57,318 nucleotides of DNA from Terriglobia bacterium. Its GTDB lineage: Bacteria; Acidobacteriota; Terriglobia; UBA7540. The stretch covers positions 1 through 57,318 of the forward strand of contig JASHON010000088.1 in NCBI GenBank assembly GCA_030041095.1, given 5' to 3'. Below are positions 37,735 through 47,769 of this stretch, one piece after another (the stretch's first letter is position 1; each line of letters starts with the position of its first letter). Both the position numbers and the translations under genes were made by a program. Under the pieces are notes generated by a model, which ran no database searches, was not told where the DNA came from, and saw nothing but the letters and a program-made list of their open reading frames with translations.

Positions 37735-39171
37735 ATGAGCTTAGATCACAACAAAACGGCTGGATCCGACAAACCCTCATCGCCGGGTCCGCAACTTTCC
37801 CGCCGGCTTGGGATCCTGAACGCCGTCTCCATCAACATGTCAAACATGATCGGCATCGGGCCGTTTATTACGGTGCCGATCATCATGGCAACTCTGGGAG
37901 GTCCCCAAGGCTTGCTGGCGTGGTTTGTGGGGGCCGTTATCGCCATTGCGGACGGCTTGGTAATCTCCGAGCTGGGCGCCGCGTTGCCGGGTTCCGGCGG
38001 GACTTACGTTTTCCTGCGTGACAGCTACAACCGCCAAACCTGGGGCAAGTTGATGGCTTGGCTGTTTGCCTGGGAGTTTTTCTTTTTCGGGCCCCTCGAA
38101 ATTGCCTCGGGAACCATCGGCATGACCGAATACTTAACCTACCTCTGGAAGCCGCTGGCCCGTCACCCCTGGGGCATGAAGTTCGTGGCATCCTCCATCG
38201 CGGTCATCGTCATGGTCTCTCTTTACCGCAAGATTCGGGATGTGGCGAGGCTTATGCTGGTCCTCTGGATCACGACGCTGGCAACCACGGCATGGGTGAT
38301 TGTGACCGGACTTATTCATGCGAACTTTCACATGGCTTTCAGCTTTCCGCCGGGCGCCTTCCATCTGGATTGGGCGTTCTTGGCCGGTTTGGGCAGCGGA
38401 ACGATTGTGGTGATCTACAACTACCTGGGCTACTACCAGGTTTGCTACTTGGGCGACGAAGTCCGGCGCCCTGAGCGCACCATTCCTTACGCCGTCATTA
38501 TTTCCATCCTGGCCGTGAGCCTTATCGATTTTCTTCTATCCTTCAGCTTCGTTTCAGTTGTGCCGTGGCGAAGCATGATCAAGCCGGGCTCGCCGGCGAA
38601 TCTGGCTGTCGCCTCGGTATTCATGGAGAGGATTTATGGGCATTGGGCGGCCATTGCTCTGACGGCGATGATCCTGTTTACGGCCTTTGCCTCTATTTTC
38701 GCCCTGATGCTAGGTTATTCCCGAATCCCGTTTGCAGCAGCGCGGGATGGACTGTTCTTCGGCTGGTTCGGGTCGCTTCATCCAAAAGGCGAGTTCCCAA
38801 ACCGCTCGCTGCTTCTGGTGGGAATATTGGCCGCGGTGGCCAGCCAGTTTAGCCTGGCGGATATTATCACCGGGCTGATGGTGGCGCGTATTCTGGTTCA
38901 GTTTGTGGGGCACACCATCGGCTTGTTTGTCCTGAGAAAAAATCAGCCGGAGGTGAAGTTGCCATTCCGGATGTGGCTCTATCCGTTCCCGGCGATTCTG
39001 GCGCTCGTCGGCTGGCTTTACATCTTTGCCAGTCCGGCTTTCGGGCCGGGCGGCTGGAAATTCATGGTCTACGCTTTCACCACAATCAGCGCGGGGATCG
39101 CGGGCTACTTCATACTCGCCTACAGAAAGCGCATGTGGCCTCTGGCTTCGCGCGACGCCACTCGAGTTTGA
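37735..39171 (+). CDS. APC-superfamily amino-acid permease
   Basis: About twelve membrane helices and the APC signature near the start: MSNMIGIGPFITVPIIMATL, which holds the glycine-rich substrate-binding unwound helix (GIGPF). Further on are LPGSGGTYVFLRDSYN and FASIFALMLGYSRIPFAAAR, both typical of bacterial amino-acid transporters of this superfamily. It should be a cytoplasmic-membrane amino acid or amine transporter driven by protons or exchange. ATG 37735 is preferred to a TTG 21 bp upstream; neither has a strong ribosome-binding site. It stands alone, so its substrate cannot be inferred from neighbours. Confidence 0.9.
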   Translation: MSLDHNKTAGSDKPSSPGPQLSRRLGILNAVSINMSNMIGIGPFITVPIIMATLGGPQGLLAWFVGAVIAIADGLVISELGAALPGSGGTYVFLRDSYNRQTWGKLMAWLFAWEFFFFGPLEIASGTIGMTEYLTYLWKPLARHPWGMKFVASSIAVIVMVSLYRKIRDVARLMLVLWITTLATTAWVIVTGLIHANFHMAFSFPPGAFHLDWAFLAGLGSGTIVVIYNYLGYYQVCYLGDEVRRPERTIPYAVIISILAVSLIDFLLSFSFVSVVPWRSMIKPGSPANLAVASVFMERIYGHWAAIALTAMILFTAFASIFALMLGYSRIPFAAARDGLFFGWFGSLHPKGEFPNRSLLLVGILAAVASQFSLADIITGLMVARILVQFVGHTIGLFVLRKNQPEVKLPFRMWLYPFPAILALVGWLYIFASPAFGPGGWKFMVYAFTTISAGIAGYFILAYRKRMWPLASRDATRV

Positions 39172-39265
39172 CAGCCGGACTTCAAAGAAGGAGCCCTACC
39201 GCACGAAACAACAAATCGAGGAGGACAAGGGCTGGCCGTCGTTGCATGAAGGCTTGAAACCACTT

Positions 39266-40000
39266 CTAGCCATCGCTCGGACTACGCTGAGCATGCCGCT
39301 TTGTCAATAATCGAAGCGGTAAGTAAATGACGATAAAGGCCCCCCACACGACATACTCAAAGAGCTTTATGTCAAGCGTCACGGCGAAGATCACGGAGCC
39401 GAGAAAGATCACCCACATCCAACCCTCGCCGAGCCAGGCTTGGCCCCAGCGCGGCTGGCGTCCTCCGGCAGGCAGCCGCGGCTTGAGCGCCGGCCAGAGC
39501 CTGGGCACTCGCTCACGGAAGCTCTCGTAAGTGGCGCCTTGAGTCTTCAATAGCAAAGCTTCTTCGTACCCAATGAGCCGGCGGACAAAAAACCACATTC
39601 CTGCTACCAGCACCATTACGCCGATGGGATTTGCCATCAGGCACAATCCCAAAGCCAGAAGCATGTTCCCGAAGTACAGTGGATTGCGCACGTAACGATA
39701 GGGCCCGTCGGCTACCAGCCGCTCTCCGTGCGCTATGCGATCCCGCACCACTTCCGTGTTCAGATACGCAGTTCCCCAGGTTCGCACGCCGGCCGCAATG
39801 CCAACAAAAGCGGCGCCGGCTGCGAACGCCGCGCGCGCTGTGCTGGCGGCAGGGAAAAGTCCAGTGTTCGAGTGTCCCGCCAGGCGGAGCAGCCATGCGA
39901 CCACATTCTCCGGCTCGAAACCGTAGCAGCCAAAGCCCACCAGAAATATCAGAACAATGAACCAAAAGCGGTGGCGAAATTCAAATTCGGTGCCTCGCAA
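39266..40000 (-). CDS. Isoprenylcysteine methyltransferase-like membrane protein
   Basis: The C-terminal half has the ICMT/PEMT signature VADGPYRYVRNPLYFGNMLL, with the RxxRxPxY pattern that binds S-adenosylmethionine, followed by two membrane helices. The N-terminal half has two or three more helices. In bacteria such proteins methylate lipids or unknown small molecules. The TTG at 40000 is chosen because GGGGAGGAAAGG lies just before it. The frame also has an ATG at 40063, which would add a region with no membrane or domain features. It is divergent from the EAL-HDOD gene. Confidence 0.7.
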   Translation of the reverse strand: MRGTEFEFRHRFWFIVLIFLVGFGCYGFEPENVVAWLLRLAGHSNTGLFPAASTARAAFAAGAAFVGIAAGVRTWGTAYLNTEVVRDRIAHGERLVADGPYRYVRNPLYFGNMLLALGLCLMANPIGVMVLVAGMWFFVRRLIGYEEALLLKTQGATYESFRERVPRLWPALKPRLPAGGRQPRWGQAWLGEGWMWVIFLGSVIFAVTLDIKLFEYVVWGAFIVIYLPLRLLTKRHAQRSPSDG

Positions 40001-40339
40001 GTTACCTTTCCTCCCCGCGGCACTCAAACAGCCGATGATGCCATTCTCCTTGTGATTGTACATCCGGGCGCGGCTCCGCCAGATTGGCGCGAACGTGGCC
40101 CGCAACACGATCAATTTGAGGAGACAGGATGAAGCAGCGATCCTCGTCGAGGCGATCGCGGCCGCGGCAAGAACGCTGCGCTCGATGATTCACACACGTG
40201 TTCGGCGAGAATATTCTTGTGTGCTCGGGCCTTTTCGCCTGTGCGAACTGCCCCGCGACGACGGAACGCTCAGGTTCGAGCGCCAATCTGCCGAAGCATC
40301 CTTTGGTGTCCTTGACTGTCTGAAAGGACGGCGCCCTCC
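40001..40339. other. Intergenic region between divergent genes
   Basis: No gene, repeat or hairpin stands out. It should hold the promoters of the methyltransferase and the EAL-HDOD gene, but I could not pick out either. Confidence 0.35.
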
Positions 40340-41623
40340 ATGCCTGTTCTACCTTCCACCGAACCGCACGCTGCGGATCAGATCACTGAGCATAACGACA
40401 GCCATCCCATCACCGAAGCCCGGTTTGTGGCGCGTCAGCCCATTCTCGACCGAAGCGAGCGGACGTTCGGTTACGAGCTTCTCTTTCGGCCTACCGCCGA
40501 AAGCACGTCGAGCGGGGACAGGACGGATCGGGCAACGGAAATTCTCGTTGATAATCTCTTTCTCGTGGGCCTGGACAGCCTCTCCGATGGGCGCCCGCTG
40601 TTTGTGAATTGCACCCGGAAGGCGCTCACGGGTGAGGTCGCCAGCTTGTTGCCGCCGGAGCGCGTAGTTCTGGAGATACTCGATACGGTTAAGCCCGACG
40701 ACGAAGTGATGCGCGCGTGCCGTGGCTTGAAAACTGCAGGCTACCGGCTTGCCCTGGATGATTTCACCTTGGAGCAGTTCTCAAATCCGTTGCTGCCATT
40801 GATGGACTTCGTCAAGGTGGATTTCGCGCTGAATAGGCCCGCGCAGAGAAAGCTCCTGGTCCGCAACCTGCGCGCACGGCGCGTGCATCCGGTGGCGGAA
40901 AAAGTTGAAACCCCGGTCGAGTTTCGCGAAGCCGTCGGCATGGGCTTCCAATACTACCAAGGATTCTTCTTTGCGCGGCCGCAGACCCTGACTCGTCGCG
41001 CGATTCCTGCATTCAAGCTGAACTTGATGCGGATTCTCCGCGAGGCCTGCCGCGCTGATTTTAATGCGGTGCGGTTGGAGGAAGCCATCAAAAATGAGAC
41101 TTCCATCTGCTACCGGCTCCTTCGCTACCTGAATACCTACGCGTTCTCGTTCCGCCACCAGATCAGCTCCATCCGCCACGCTCTCACGCTCATGGGAGAG
41201 GAGAAAGTCCGTCAATGGCTTTCCCTGGTGGTTGAAACCGCCATGGGACAAGACAAGCCGGAAGAACTTGTGGTCACGAGCGTGATTCGTGCGCGCTGCT
41301 GCGAACTGCTGGCAGAACCGGCAGCATTGCCCAACCTCGGCACGGACCTCTTCCTGACTGGGATGCTCTCCGCTATCGACGCCATCCTTGACCAGCCCTT
41401 GGCCAGCGTCTTGGAAGAACTTGGCGTTTCAACCGATATCCGTGGCGCCCTCCTCGAAGCCAAAGGTCCGCTGCATCCCATCGTTGCCGGCGTACTCGCG
41501 TTGGAAAAAGCCGACTGGAGCGCGGTGAGCGAGCTGACGGCAAAGGCGCGCTTGAGCGAGGGAACATTCATGCGCGCGTACGCCGAATCGCTTGACTGGG
41601 TACATCATATTTTCCGAACGTAG
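40340..41623 (+). CDS. EAL-HDOD signalling protein (YuxH-like)
   Basis: A 427-aa protein. Residues about 25-220 are an EAL-like domain that opens FVARQPILDRSERTFGYELL, where QPIL replaces the catalytic EAL; the ALDDF motif is kept. Because the glutamate is missing, cyclic di-GMP hydrolysis is unlikely and binding is more plausible. Residues about 225-420 form an HDOD domain (NETSICYRLLRYLNTYAFSF; IRHALTLMGEEKVRQWLSLV), a catalytically dead HD fold used to pass signals. Such proteins regulate motility or biofilm. GAAAGG lies 12 nt before the ATG. Confidence 0.88.
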   Translation: MPVLPSTEPHAADQITEHNDSHPITEARFVARQPILDRSERTFGYELLFRPTAESTSSGDRTDRATEILVDNLFLVGLDSLSDGRPLFVNCTRKALTGEVASLLPPERVVLEILDTVKPDDEVMRACRGLKTAGYRLALDDFTLEQFSNPLLPLMDFVKVDFALNRPAQRKLLVRNLRARRVHPVAEKVETPVEFREAVGMGFQYYQGFFFARPQTLTRRAIPAFKLNLMRILREACRADFNAVRLEEAIKNETSICYRLLRYLNTYAFSFRHQISSIRHALTLMGEEKVRQWLSLVVETAMGQDKPEELVVTSVIRARCCELLAEPAALPNLGTDLFLTGMLSAIDAILDQPLASVLEELGVSTDIRGALLEAKGPLHPIVAGVLALEKADWSAVSELTAKARLSEGTFMRAYAESLDWVHHIFRT

Positions 41624-41923
41624 CCACGGCTCTCACTCTTCGTAACGGGCAGATTGGCGCCCGTTCTCGCCGTTTTCCTTCCATAATTAAGGCAGCCTCA
41701 ACCGGGCTTTCGACGGCCTCCACTTCGTTGAGCCCAGGTCGACGTCCGGAAGCGTGCGAAAAAGTTGGCCGCCGTTGCCGCACCGCTTTGAACGGATCGT
41801 GGCGCCGTCGGCCAAAATGCTATGACAACCATGGCCGTTCGCGCTATCGAAAAGATGAAAACAGCGTCATAAAGTATAGGCCTTCGCGCTTAAGCTGCCA
41901 GACACGGATTTGAGGAGTACGCA
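41624..41923. other. Intergenic region before the second ADOP gene
   Basis: No gene seen. The last 20 bp carry the strong ribosome-binding site (GAGGAG) of the permease gene. Confidence 0.4.
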
Positions 41924-44353
41924 ATGGGAACGATTCTTCAGGATCTTCGCTATGGCCTGCGCCAGTTGTTGCGCAGTCCGGGATTCACGGGGGTCGCAAT
42001 CATCACCCTTGCGCTCGGAATTGGCGCCAACGCGGCCATCTTCAGCTTTGTGGATGCAGTGCTGCTTAAGCCGCTTCCTTATCCACATCCCGAACGGATC
42101 GTCAGTGTATGGGAAAAGCCTCCGGGCGGAGACCGGAACGGAATCTCAACACTGAACTTCCTGGACTGGAAGCGCCAGAACCACTGCTTCAAGTACCTGT
42201 CTGCCGTCGAGTGGGATACGGTCACCTGGACGGGTTCCGGCGAACCCCGGCAGATGAACGTACAGGAGGTTTCTGCGTCTTACTTCAACGTGCTTGGCGT
42301 TGGCGCCGGACTTGGCCGCACTTTTGCGCCCGACGAAGATCAGGCCGGCAAAAGCCGGGAAGTGATACTTTCGAACCGAATATGGCAGAGCCGGTTTGGC
42401 GGAGATCCGAAGGTGATTGGCCGCAGGATCACACTGGATGGGAAAGAGTACACGATTATCGGAGTACTTCCGGCGGGCAGCGAATTCGATCGGTCGTGGG
42501 CCGTGATGTGGCTGCCTCTGGTATTCAGGCCGGCGGATATGACGCGCGACTTTCACTGGTTCATTGCCATCGCGCGGATGAAACCCGGCGTCTCTCTAAA
42601 GCAGGCCCGGGCAGAAATGGACTCGATTGGCGCGCGCATTGCCGCCGCCTATCCGGAGTCCAACAAGGGTTGGGGAGTGACGATCGACCCTTACATCAAT
42701 CAGGTGGTGGGTCGGCGGCTTCGCCGTTCTCTCTGGGTGCTGCTGGCTGCGGTGGGAGCAGTCCTGCTGATCGCCTGCGCCAACCTTGCCAATCTCACCC
42801 TGGCGCGGGGGACGGACCGCGAGCGGGAGATTGCCATCCGTTCTGCGCTGGGCGCGCGCCGCCTGCGTCTGATTCGCCAATTGCTTACGGAAAACGTTTT
42901 GCTCGGATTCGCAGGCGGCGTGGCGGGACTGGCGCTGGGCGACGTCTTGATGCGGGGGATCAAATTGTGGACGCCGCAGTACATGCTTCCACCCCAGGCT
43001 AACGTCCACATGGACTACGCCGTACTGTTTTTCACACTGGCAGTCGGAGTCCTTACCGGGGTCGTTTTCGGCCTTGCGCCGGCCGTCAGCGGCACGCGGC
43101 CCAACCTTGCCGGATCGCTGAAGGAAGGCGGGCGCACGACGGCAGGCCGGCCGCGGCATCGGACGAGGGCGGCTCTGGTGGTTGCGGAGGTCGCGCTTTC
43201 GTTCGTGTTGCTCGCGGGGGCTGGCGTTCTGATCCGCAGTTTCAACCGGCTCGCTGAAGTCAACCCGGGCGTGGATACAACCCACGTGCTCGCTATGGAT
43301 CTTCCAATGTCCATGGCCCAGAATACAAAAAGCGTCGCGCTTGCGAACTATCTTCGGGAAATCACGGACAACGTCCGAAGCGTTCCGGGCGTGAGGGATG
43401 CCGCCATCACGTCCGCAGTGCCGATGGAGGGCTGGGGGTTCGGCATGCCATTCCTGATCGCAGGGAGGCCCTATGTCGATCCTGCCCACCGGCCGGCTTG
43501 TTTCTTCAAAATCGTAGGTCCCTCCTATTTTTATACCGTCGGCATGAGGGTGTTGAGGGGACGTGGCCTTGCGGAAACGGACCTCGCTGGCGCGCCGCCG
43601 GTTACGGTGATCAACCAAACCATGGCGAAGCGTTACTTCAAGGGCGAAAACCCTATCGGCAAGCGCATTCTGGTTCAGCAGATCGTGACCGGGAAGCATG
43701 CGCTCGGCCCGGAAGTTCCCTGGCAGGTGGTGGGAGTCACTGCAGACGAAAAAGTTGGAGACCTCGACGATAACAGCCCCGGCATGTACGTGACCTTTTA
43801 TCAAAGCCCCATCGTTGGCGACAGCCTGGTCATCCGCGGAGCGATGAAACCGTTGCTTCTGGAGAAGCCTGTCAAGGAAGCAATCTGGAAAGTGAACCGG
43901 AATCAGGCGGTCACGAACGTTCAGACACTTGAAGAAATCAAATCGCAGTCCGTCGCCCCAACCCGGCTCCGCACCGTGCTGCTCGCCATCTTTGCCGGTG
44001 TCGCGGTTTTGTTGGCCGCCGTGGGAATCTATGGCGTTCTCAGTTATTCAGTCGCGCAAAGAGTCCATGAGATGGCCATACGCCTCGCTCTCGGAGCGCC
44101 ACCAGGCCATTTACTCAAGCTTGTAATCGGGAAAGCAATGCTTACGGTATTGGTTGGACTGGCTCTCGGCGCGATCGGGGCGTTCGCGCTCACACGCGTC
44201 CTGGCAAGTTTGCTCTTTGATACCAGCCCCACAGATCCGTTCACGTGGATCGCTGGCGGAGTGTTGCTCGCGGGCGTCGCCTTGCTCGCCTGCTATATCC
44301 CTGCCCGGCGTACAACCAAAGTGGACCCTATCACCGTGCTTAGGTACGAATAG
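41924..44353 (+). CDS. ADOP-type ABC permease without prefix domain
   Basis: An 809-aa MacB-like permease built of two tandem FtsX halves. It starts [20 protein letters not shown] directly, without the 75-residue prefix found in the 29847 gene. Helices include [40 protein letters not shown] and [21 protein letters not shown] periplasmic MacB-PCD domain sits in each half and the protein ends [17 protein letters not shown]. No ATP-binding subunit is encoded nearby, so it must use one from elsewhere. A good GAGGAG site is 6 nt before the ATG. Confidence 0.9.
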   Translation: MGTILQDLRYGLRQLLRSPGFTGVAIITLALGIGANAAIFSFVDAVLLKPLPYPHPERIVSVWEKPPGGDRNGISTLNFLDWKRQNHCFKYLSAVEWDTVTWTGSGEPRQMNVQEVSASYFNVLGVGAGLGRTFAPDEDQAGKSREVILSNRIWQSRFGGDPKVIGRRITLDGKEYTIIGVLPAGSEFDRSWAVMWLPLVFRPADMTRDFHWFIAIARMKPGVSLKQARAEMDSIGARIAAAYPESNKGWGVTIDPYINQVVGRRLRRSLWVLLAAVGAVLLIACANLANLTLARGTDREREIAIRSALGARRLRLIRQLLTENVLLGFAGGVAGLALGDVLMRGIKLWTPQYMLPPQANVHMDYAVLFFTLAVGVLTGVVFGLAPAVSGTRPNLAGSLKEGGRTTAGRPRHRTRAALVVAEVALSFVLLAGAGVLIRSFNRLAEVNPGVDTTHVLAMDLPMSMAQNTKSVALANYLREITDNVRSVPGVRDAAITSAVPMEGWGFGMPFLIAGRPYVDPAHRPACFFKIVGPSYFYTVGMRVLRGRGLAETDLAGAPPVTVINQTMAKRYFKGENPIGKRILVQQIVTGKHALGPEVPWQVVGVTADEKVGDLDDNSPGMYVTFYQSPIVGDSLVIRGAMKPLLLEKPVKEAIWKVNRNQAVTNVQTLEEIKSQSVAPTRLRTVLLAIFAGVAVLLAAVGIYGVLSYSVAQRVHEMAIRLALGAPPGHLLKLVIGKAMLTVLVGLALGAIGAFALTRVLASLLFDTSPTDPFTWIAGGVLLAGVALLACYIPARRTTKVDPITVLRYE

Positions 44354-44517
44354 GTTCTCCGATCGCTTCGGATGGCGCCGATATTCTTATGCGACAAAGC
44401 TGAGGCATTTGCCAGCCGCTTCAGTCACTGGCCCCACTGGGCGTATGGCGCGCCCTCCGGGTGGCCAGTTCCCGGCGCGCCGCAGCATCAGGGACTGTGG
44501 GGCTGGGGCCGCTTTAG

Positions 44518-44647
44518 CAGGATTCTGAAAAACGCCTTCAACGAATGTCCTTCTGAGCGCAGCGAAGAATCCCGGCATTTGCTTTCGAAAAGATGCAGAG
44601 GTCTCTCGCCTCACTCAGCAAGGCAGACAGGCTTATTCCGCAGCCTG
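44518..44647. mobile_element. 130-bp MITE-like element, copy 2
   Basis: Starts CAGGATTCTGAAAAA and ends TTATTCCGCAGCCTG; the ends are an imperfect inverted pair. Its interior closely matches the copy at 29512. Its right end lies directly against the stop codon of the DUF5995 gene. Between 44354 and 44517 nothing else is seen. Confidence 0.6.
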
Positions 44648-45364
44648 TCAGGGAACGGGAACGAGCAAAGCTTTGCTGATGACGGTCGTCATTCCGTCGA
44701 TCGCGTCCAGCAGGCCGGCCGCAGCCGATGAGGGCAGCGTCCATAGAATTTCAGCGTTCTCCCAGGCCTTCTCCCGCGCGGCGCCAAGGTTCCACGAGGC
44801 AATCACATCGTCAAGGTGAGAGACGGCAGGAAGGGCATCGCCGGGGAGACGGAAATTCAGGCTCTGTTTGGCCTGGTTGATCAGATCGTCCAACGTAGCG
44901 TTGACGGACGTGTAGTCGTTGTATTGGGCCGTGCCGTGCTTTGGGAGGGTATCGGTCGCCTTACACGTAGCCTCGATCGCGAGGCACAAGTCGCGGTTGA
45001 TATGAGCGTTCATCCCGGCAAGGGCGAACTGAATTCGGGCGATTTGCAGGTTCGCGCGTCCGGCGAACAAAGCCGCCCAGCAGCCCGGGCATGGAGCACC
45101 CGAGAGAGCGGAACGCAAGGCGCTGAAGTAAAGAGATGCGAATTGCACATCGAGCTGCGCCAGCCAACCAGGATCGGCGAACCCACCGCTCGTCACGCGG
45201 TTCTCGACCGCCTTCGTCACAGAGAGATACAGCCCGTTGAACCACTTCAAGCCGTCCTCGTTGGCGCACAGGCTGTCGATCGTCTGCATCCGGCCCAGAA
45301 CGTCGGTAATCGTCTGCGGGGCTTCCTGAATAGCCCTCAAAATTTCCGGATCATAGGCGAACAT
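44648..45364 (-). CDS. DUF5995 family protein
   Basis: The text DGLKWFNGLYLSVTKAVENR followed by PGWLAQLDVQFASLYFSALR is the DUF5995 pattern, a helical cytoplasmic protein of unknown function found in actinobacteria and acidobacteria. The domain also shows AGMNAHINRDLCLAIEATC, with conserved His and Asp residues suited to metal binding. At 238 aa the length is about normal. The stop codon TGA touches the end of a 130-bp repeat element, so the last residues might have been changed by its insertion. No good ribosome-binding site is visible. Confidence 0.75.
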   Translation of the reverse strand: MFAYDPEILRAIQEAPQTITDVLGRMQTIDSLCANEDGLKWFNGLYLSVTKAVENRVTSGGFADPGWLAQLDVQFASLYFSALRSALSGAPCPGCWAALFAGRANLQIARIQFALAGMNAHINRDLCLAIEATCKATDTLPKHGTAQYNDYTSVNATLDDLINQAKQSLNFRLPGDALPAVSHLDDVIASWNLGAAREKAWENAEILWTLPSSAAAGLLDAIDGMTTVISKALLVPVP

Positions 45365-46028
45365 GGCCCACTATCATACACATCGGATCGGCATAGGGCA
45401 GAATGCAAGCCGCTCCCGGCCACGATAAATTTGTTCTGACAGAGGACTGAAAAGACACTCCGGGTCATGTCATGCTGAGCGTAGCGAAGCATCCCGGCAT
45501 TTGAAAAATCAAGCAAATACAGCGATCCTTCGTCGCGCTGGCTCCTCAAGATGACAGTGCCGCCCGTTTTCAACAAGCGCCAAGCATGCTTTTGGCAACT
45601 TGAAGCTCAGAACAAAATTACCCTGCACTCCCGGCCGCGGCTTCTTCTTATACTTGATTGAGAGTTGTGGCTAAGTCACTCACCCTACCGGCCGGCGGTA
45701 CCATCCCAAAGGTCCAACACACCCGGAAAGCCAACTCAGCCCAACTCCCCCACGGGCAGTGCCCGCGTCCCGCGGACCGGCGAAGTCGAGGCTCAACGTC
45801 ACGGGGAATCCAGATGCGCATAATATGCGCCAGGATCGAATAAATTGCAAAACACTGTCCTCCGGGGTTCGATCGAATCGCATCCCCCAGGTGTAAGGAA
45901 CGGCCCGCTTAAACGCATAGCCACCGCAGGGTTTGACGGCCGTGGGTTTTTGATGCTGAACCGGACGAGAGCCACCCGATGCGTCGTGGGGCGTGCGACG
46001 CACGGCGAGCAGCGAGAGAAGAAGCGGT
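45365..46028. other. Intergenic region containing a 208-bp repeat
   Basis: The part at 45418-45625 is a dispersed repeat. From 45626 to 46028 there is no convincing gene on either strand and no tRNA-like fold. Confidence 0.45.
45418..45625 (-). repeat. 208-bp dispersed repeat, copy B (inverted relative to copy A)
   Basis: The reverse complement begins CAGGGTAATTTTGTTCTGAG and matches 37030-37237 along the whole length with scattered changes. The two copies are about 8.2 kb apart in opposite orientation, so they could support inversion of the segment between them by recombination. Confidence 0.75.
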
Positions 46029-46370
46029 CTATTTCTGGGGCGCTTGGGCCCGATCGAACAGTTTCACTGCCAGTGCGCCGTGAGTTACTGCGGCCCCGGC
46101 TCGCAGCGCTGCCGCCAGCATCGCCGCTTCCGTCACTTCCGCACGCGTGGCGCCTGCACGCTTTGCTGCGCGGGTATGGACGTCCAGGCAATAGGGACAC
46201 TGCGTCGTGCATGCTACCGCAATCGCAATCAGCTCGCGGTACTTCCTCGGAATGGCTCCGTCCTCGCGCCCCACAATCTTGTCAAAGTCAACGAAGGCGG
46301 AAAACTCTGCTGGCGCCAGATCTTTGAATTCGCTCAGGATTTTCAGATCGTCGGAATCGTGATAGTGCAT
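46029..46370 (-). CDS. Carboxymuconolactone decarboxylase / AhpD-like protein
   Basis: A 113-aa helical protein of the CMD/AhpD family. Residues 58-65 (CPYCLDVH) give the redox-active Cys58-x2-Cys61 and the nearby His65 that are kept in AhpD-like peroxidase partners, so it is more likely an alkylhydroperoxidase-type enzyme than a muconolactone decarboxylase. Substrate unknown. AGAGG lies just before the ATG. It is alone, with the DUF5995 gene some 660 bp further along its strand. Confidence 0.9.
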   Translation of the reverse strand: MHYHDSDDLKILSEFKDLAPAEFSAFVDFDKIVGREDGAIPRKYRELIAIAVACTTQCPYCLDVHTRAAKRAGATRAEVTEAAMLAAALRAGAAVTHGALAVKLFDRAQAPQK

Positions 46371-46505
46371 GGTGCCTCTTTGGAGGGCTCATAGAATCGG
46401 GCCGGCGGGCCCGTGAAAGTATACGCCCGCCAAAACTCGGGACGCAAGGCAATGGCCGATTTTGGGCGGCGGCCGGGGAGCCGGCAACCGGCAGGCCAGC
46501 GACTC

Positions 46506-47054
46506 TCACATGGCCGAGCGCTTGAACCCGTTTCCGCCAATGCCAAAGTCGGTGAGCGCCACCACCTTCTTCAGGTCGCTACCATTAGGATTGAAGTAGA
46601 TCTGGCCCATTGCTCCGGCCGTCCCCACCAGCGCGAAGGCGCCGATGCCGGAGTGACGGGGAATCGCCGTGATGAGCAGAGTCTGGCCGACGATAACGGC
46701 CAGCTTATAACTGTAATTGGGATCGTGAGCGGGGTTCTGAGTTAGACCAGCGAATCCGCTCTTTGTGCGCACCCCTTGCACTAATTCCTCCATCGTGCAG
46801 AGGCGGCCGGGTCCGCCAAAGAAGGTGTTCAAGCAGTCGTTTTCCGCCCCCTCGATGGCGTTCACAAACAGGAATGCCACCTTCTCTTGGGCGTTGAGCG
46901 TGACCACATGCCCGGCGCCGTCTTTGATGGTGCTGATGGTCGTGTCTGTCGGATACACGATCCCGGAAGTTGATGCGCGCTGTGCCGGGCTCGAAACGCA
47001 GGAAATGAGCGCGGCCAGCAAAAGTGCGGCAAATTGCGCTTGTCTGGCTTTCAT
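46506..47054 (-). CDS. Exported protein of unknown function, 182 aa
   Basis: Start ATG 47054 has GGAGGG at 5 nt and begins a signal peptide (AQFAALLLAALISCVSSPAQ). The remaining 155 residues contain a Gly-rich stretch and IYFNPNGSDLKKVVALTDFG near the end. No family is recognised. Two cysteines (NDCLNTF, RLCTMEE) could pair in the periplasm. The fold hints at a pilin- or adhesin-like extracellular protein, but nothing proves it. Confidence 0.6.
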   Translation of the reverse strand: MKARQAQFAALLLAALISCVSSPAQRASTSGIVYPTDTTISTIKDGAGHVVTLNAQEKVAFLFVNAIEGAENDCLNTFFGGPGRLCTMEELVQGVRTKSGFAGLTQNPAHDPNYSYKLAVIVGQTLLITAIPRHSGIGAFALVGTAGAMGQIYFNPNGSDLKKVVALTDFGIGGNGFKRSAM

Positions 47055-47769
47055 TGTGTCCCTCCGTCGAATCTGATGCCTACACTCCCGTTCGCAGAGC
47101 CCTCCCTGCCATCCGTCTGTGGCAGCCGGCCCTGACGTTTTCGCCTTTGAATTGTTTACGTTCAGAGCTGGCCCATCGGAGGAATGGGGCTGGAATATTT
47201 TTGGAGGAAGAGAAACTGATACAGAGAATGACCGATGCGGCTCCGCCGCCTGGCGTGTGGCCAGGGGCGAGGAAAGCCTCGCCTTTCCTTCGAATTTATA
47301 CATTTAGCGAACCGGCCGGAGCACGTGATGCGGCTCCGCCGCCCGACGTGCGGAAAGGCTTGCCTTTCCGACAGCGCCGATGACTGAATTTATTAGGGCG
47401 AGGCTGCGCCTCGCCCCGTGGAGTTTCCCGGGCGCTCCGGCATTCGCTTTCGTACCCCCGCATCAGCGCATGACTTCAGTGATGCCGCCTCACATCCGCC
47501 GATGGCCGGGCTTTACAGACTGCGGAAAAACTCGACGCCGCCGCGAGTGTAGCGCCGGCATCTTGCCGGCCTTGAAAAATGCGGCCAGGATGGCCGCCCT
47601 CCGCCGAGGCTCCGTCGCTTGAGAATGCAGGGTTCGGCAATTGTCAGTTTTCGCCCATCTCTCGAAAGCGGTAAAATGAGTGGCCGTAGTTGACTGAAGT
47701 TTCGGGCTTCGCCGTCTTGGGGATGGCATCCCGCACTTTGCGTCATGTGACGCCTTGCGAACCTTCTTT
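47055..47769. other. Repeat-rich intergenic region
   Basis: Contains several palindromes. CGGAAAGGC-TT-GCCTTTCCG (47351-47370) and GGGCGAGGC-TGC-GCCTCGCCC (47396-47416) are perfect. GATGCGGCTCCGCCGCC appears at 47234 and 47327, each copy followed by a GGAAAG/CTTTCC hairpin. From 47516 a diverged left half of the 130-bp element (CAGACTGCGGAAAAA) appears. No gene is supported. Confidence 0.55.

Noticed and set aside
45626-46028. tRNA or small RNA near GGTTCGATCGAATCG
   Set aside because: The T-loop-like sequence lacks a pairing stem and no cloverleaf can be drawn.
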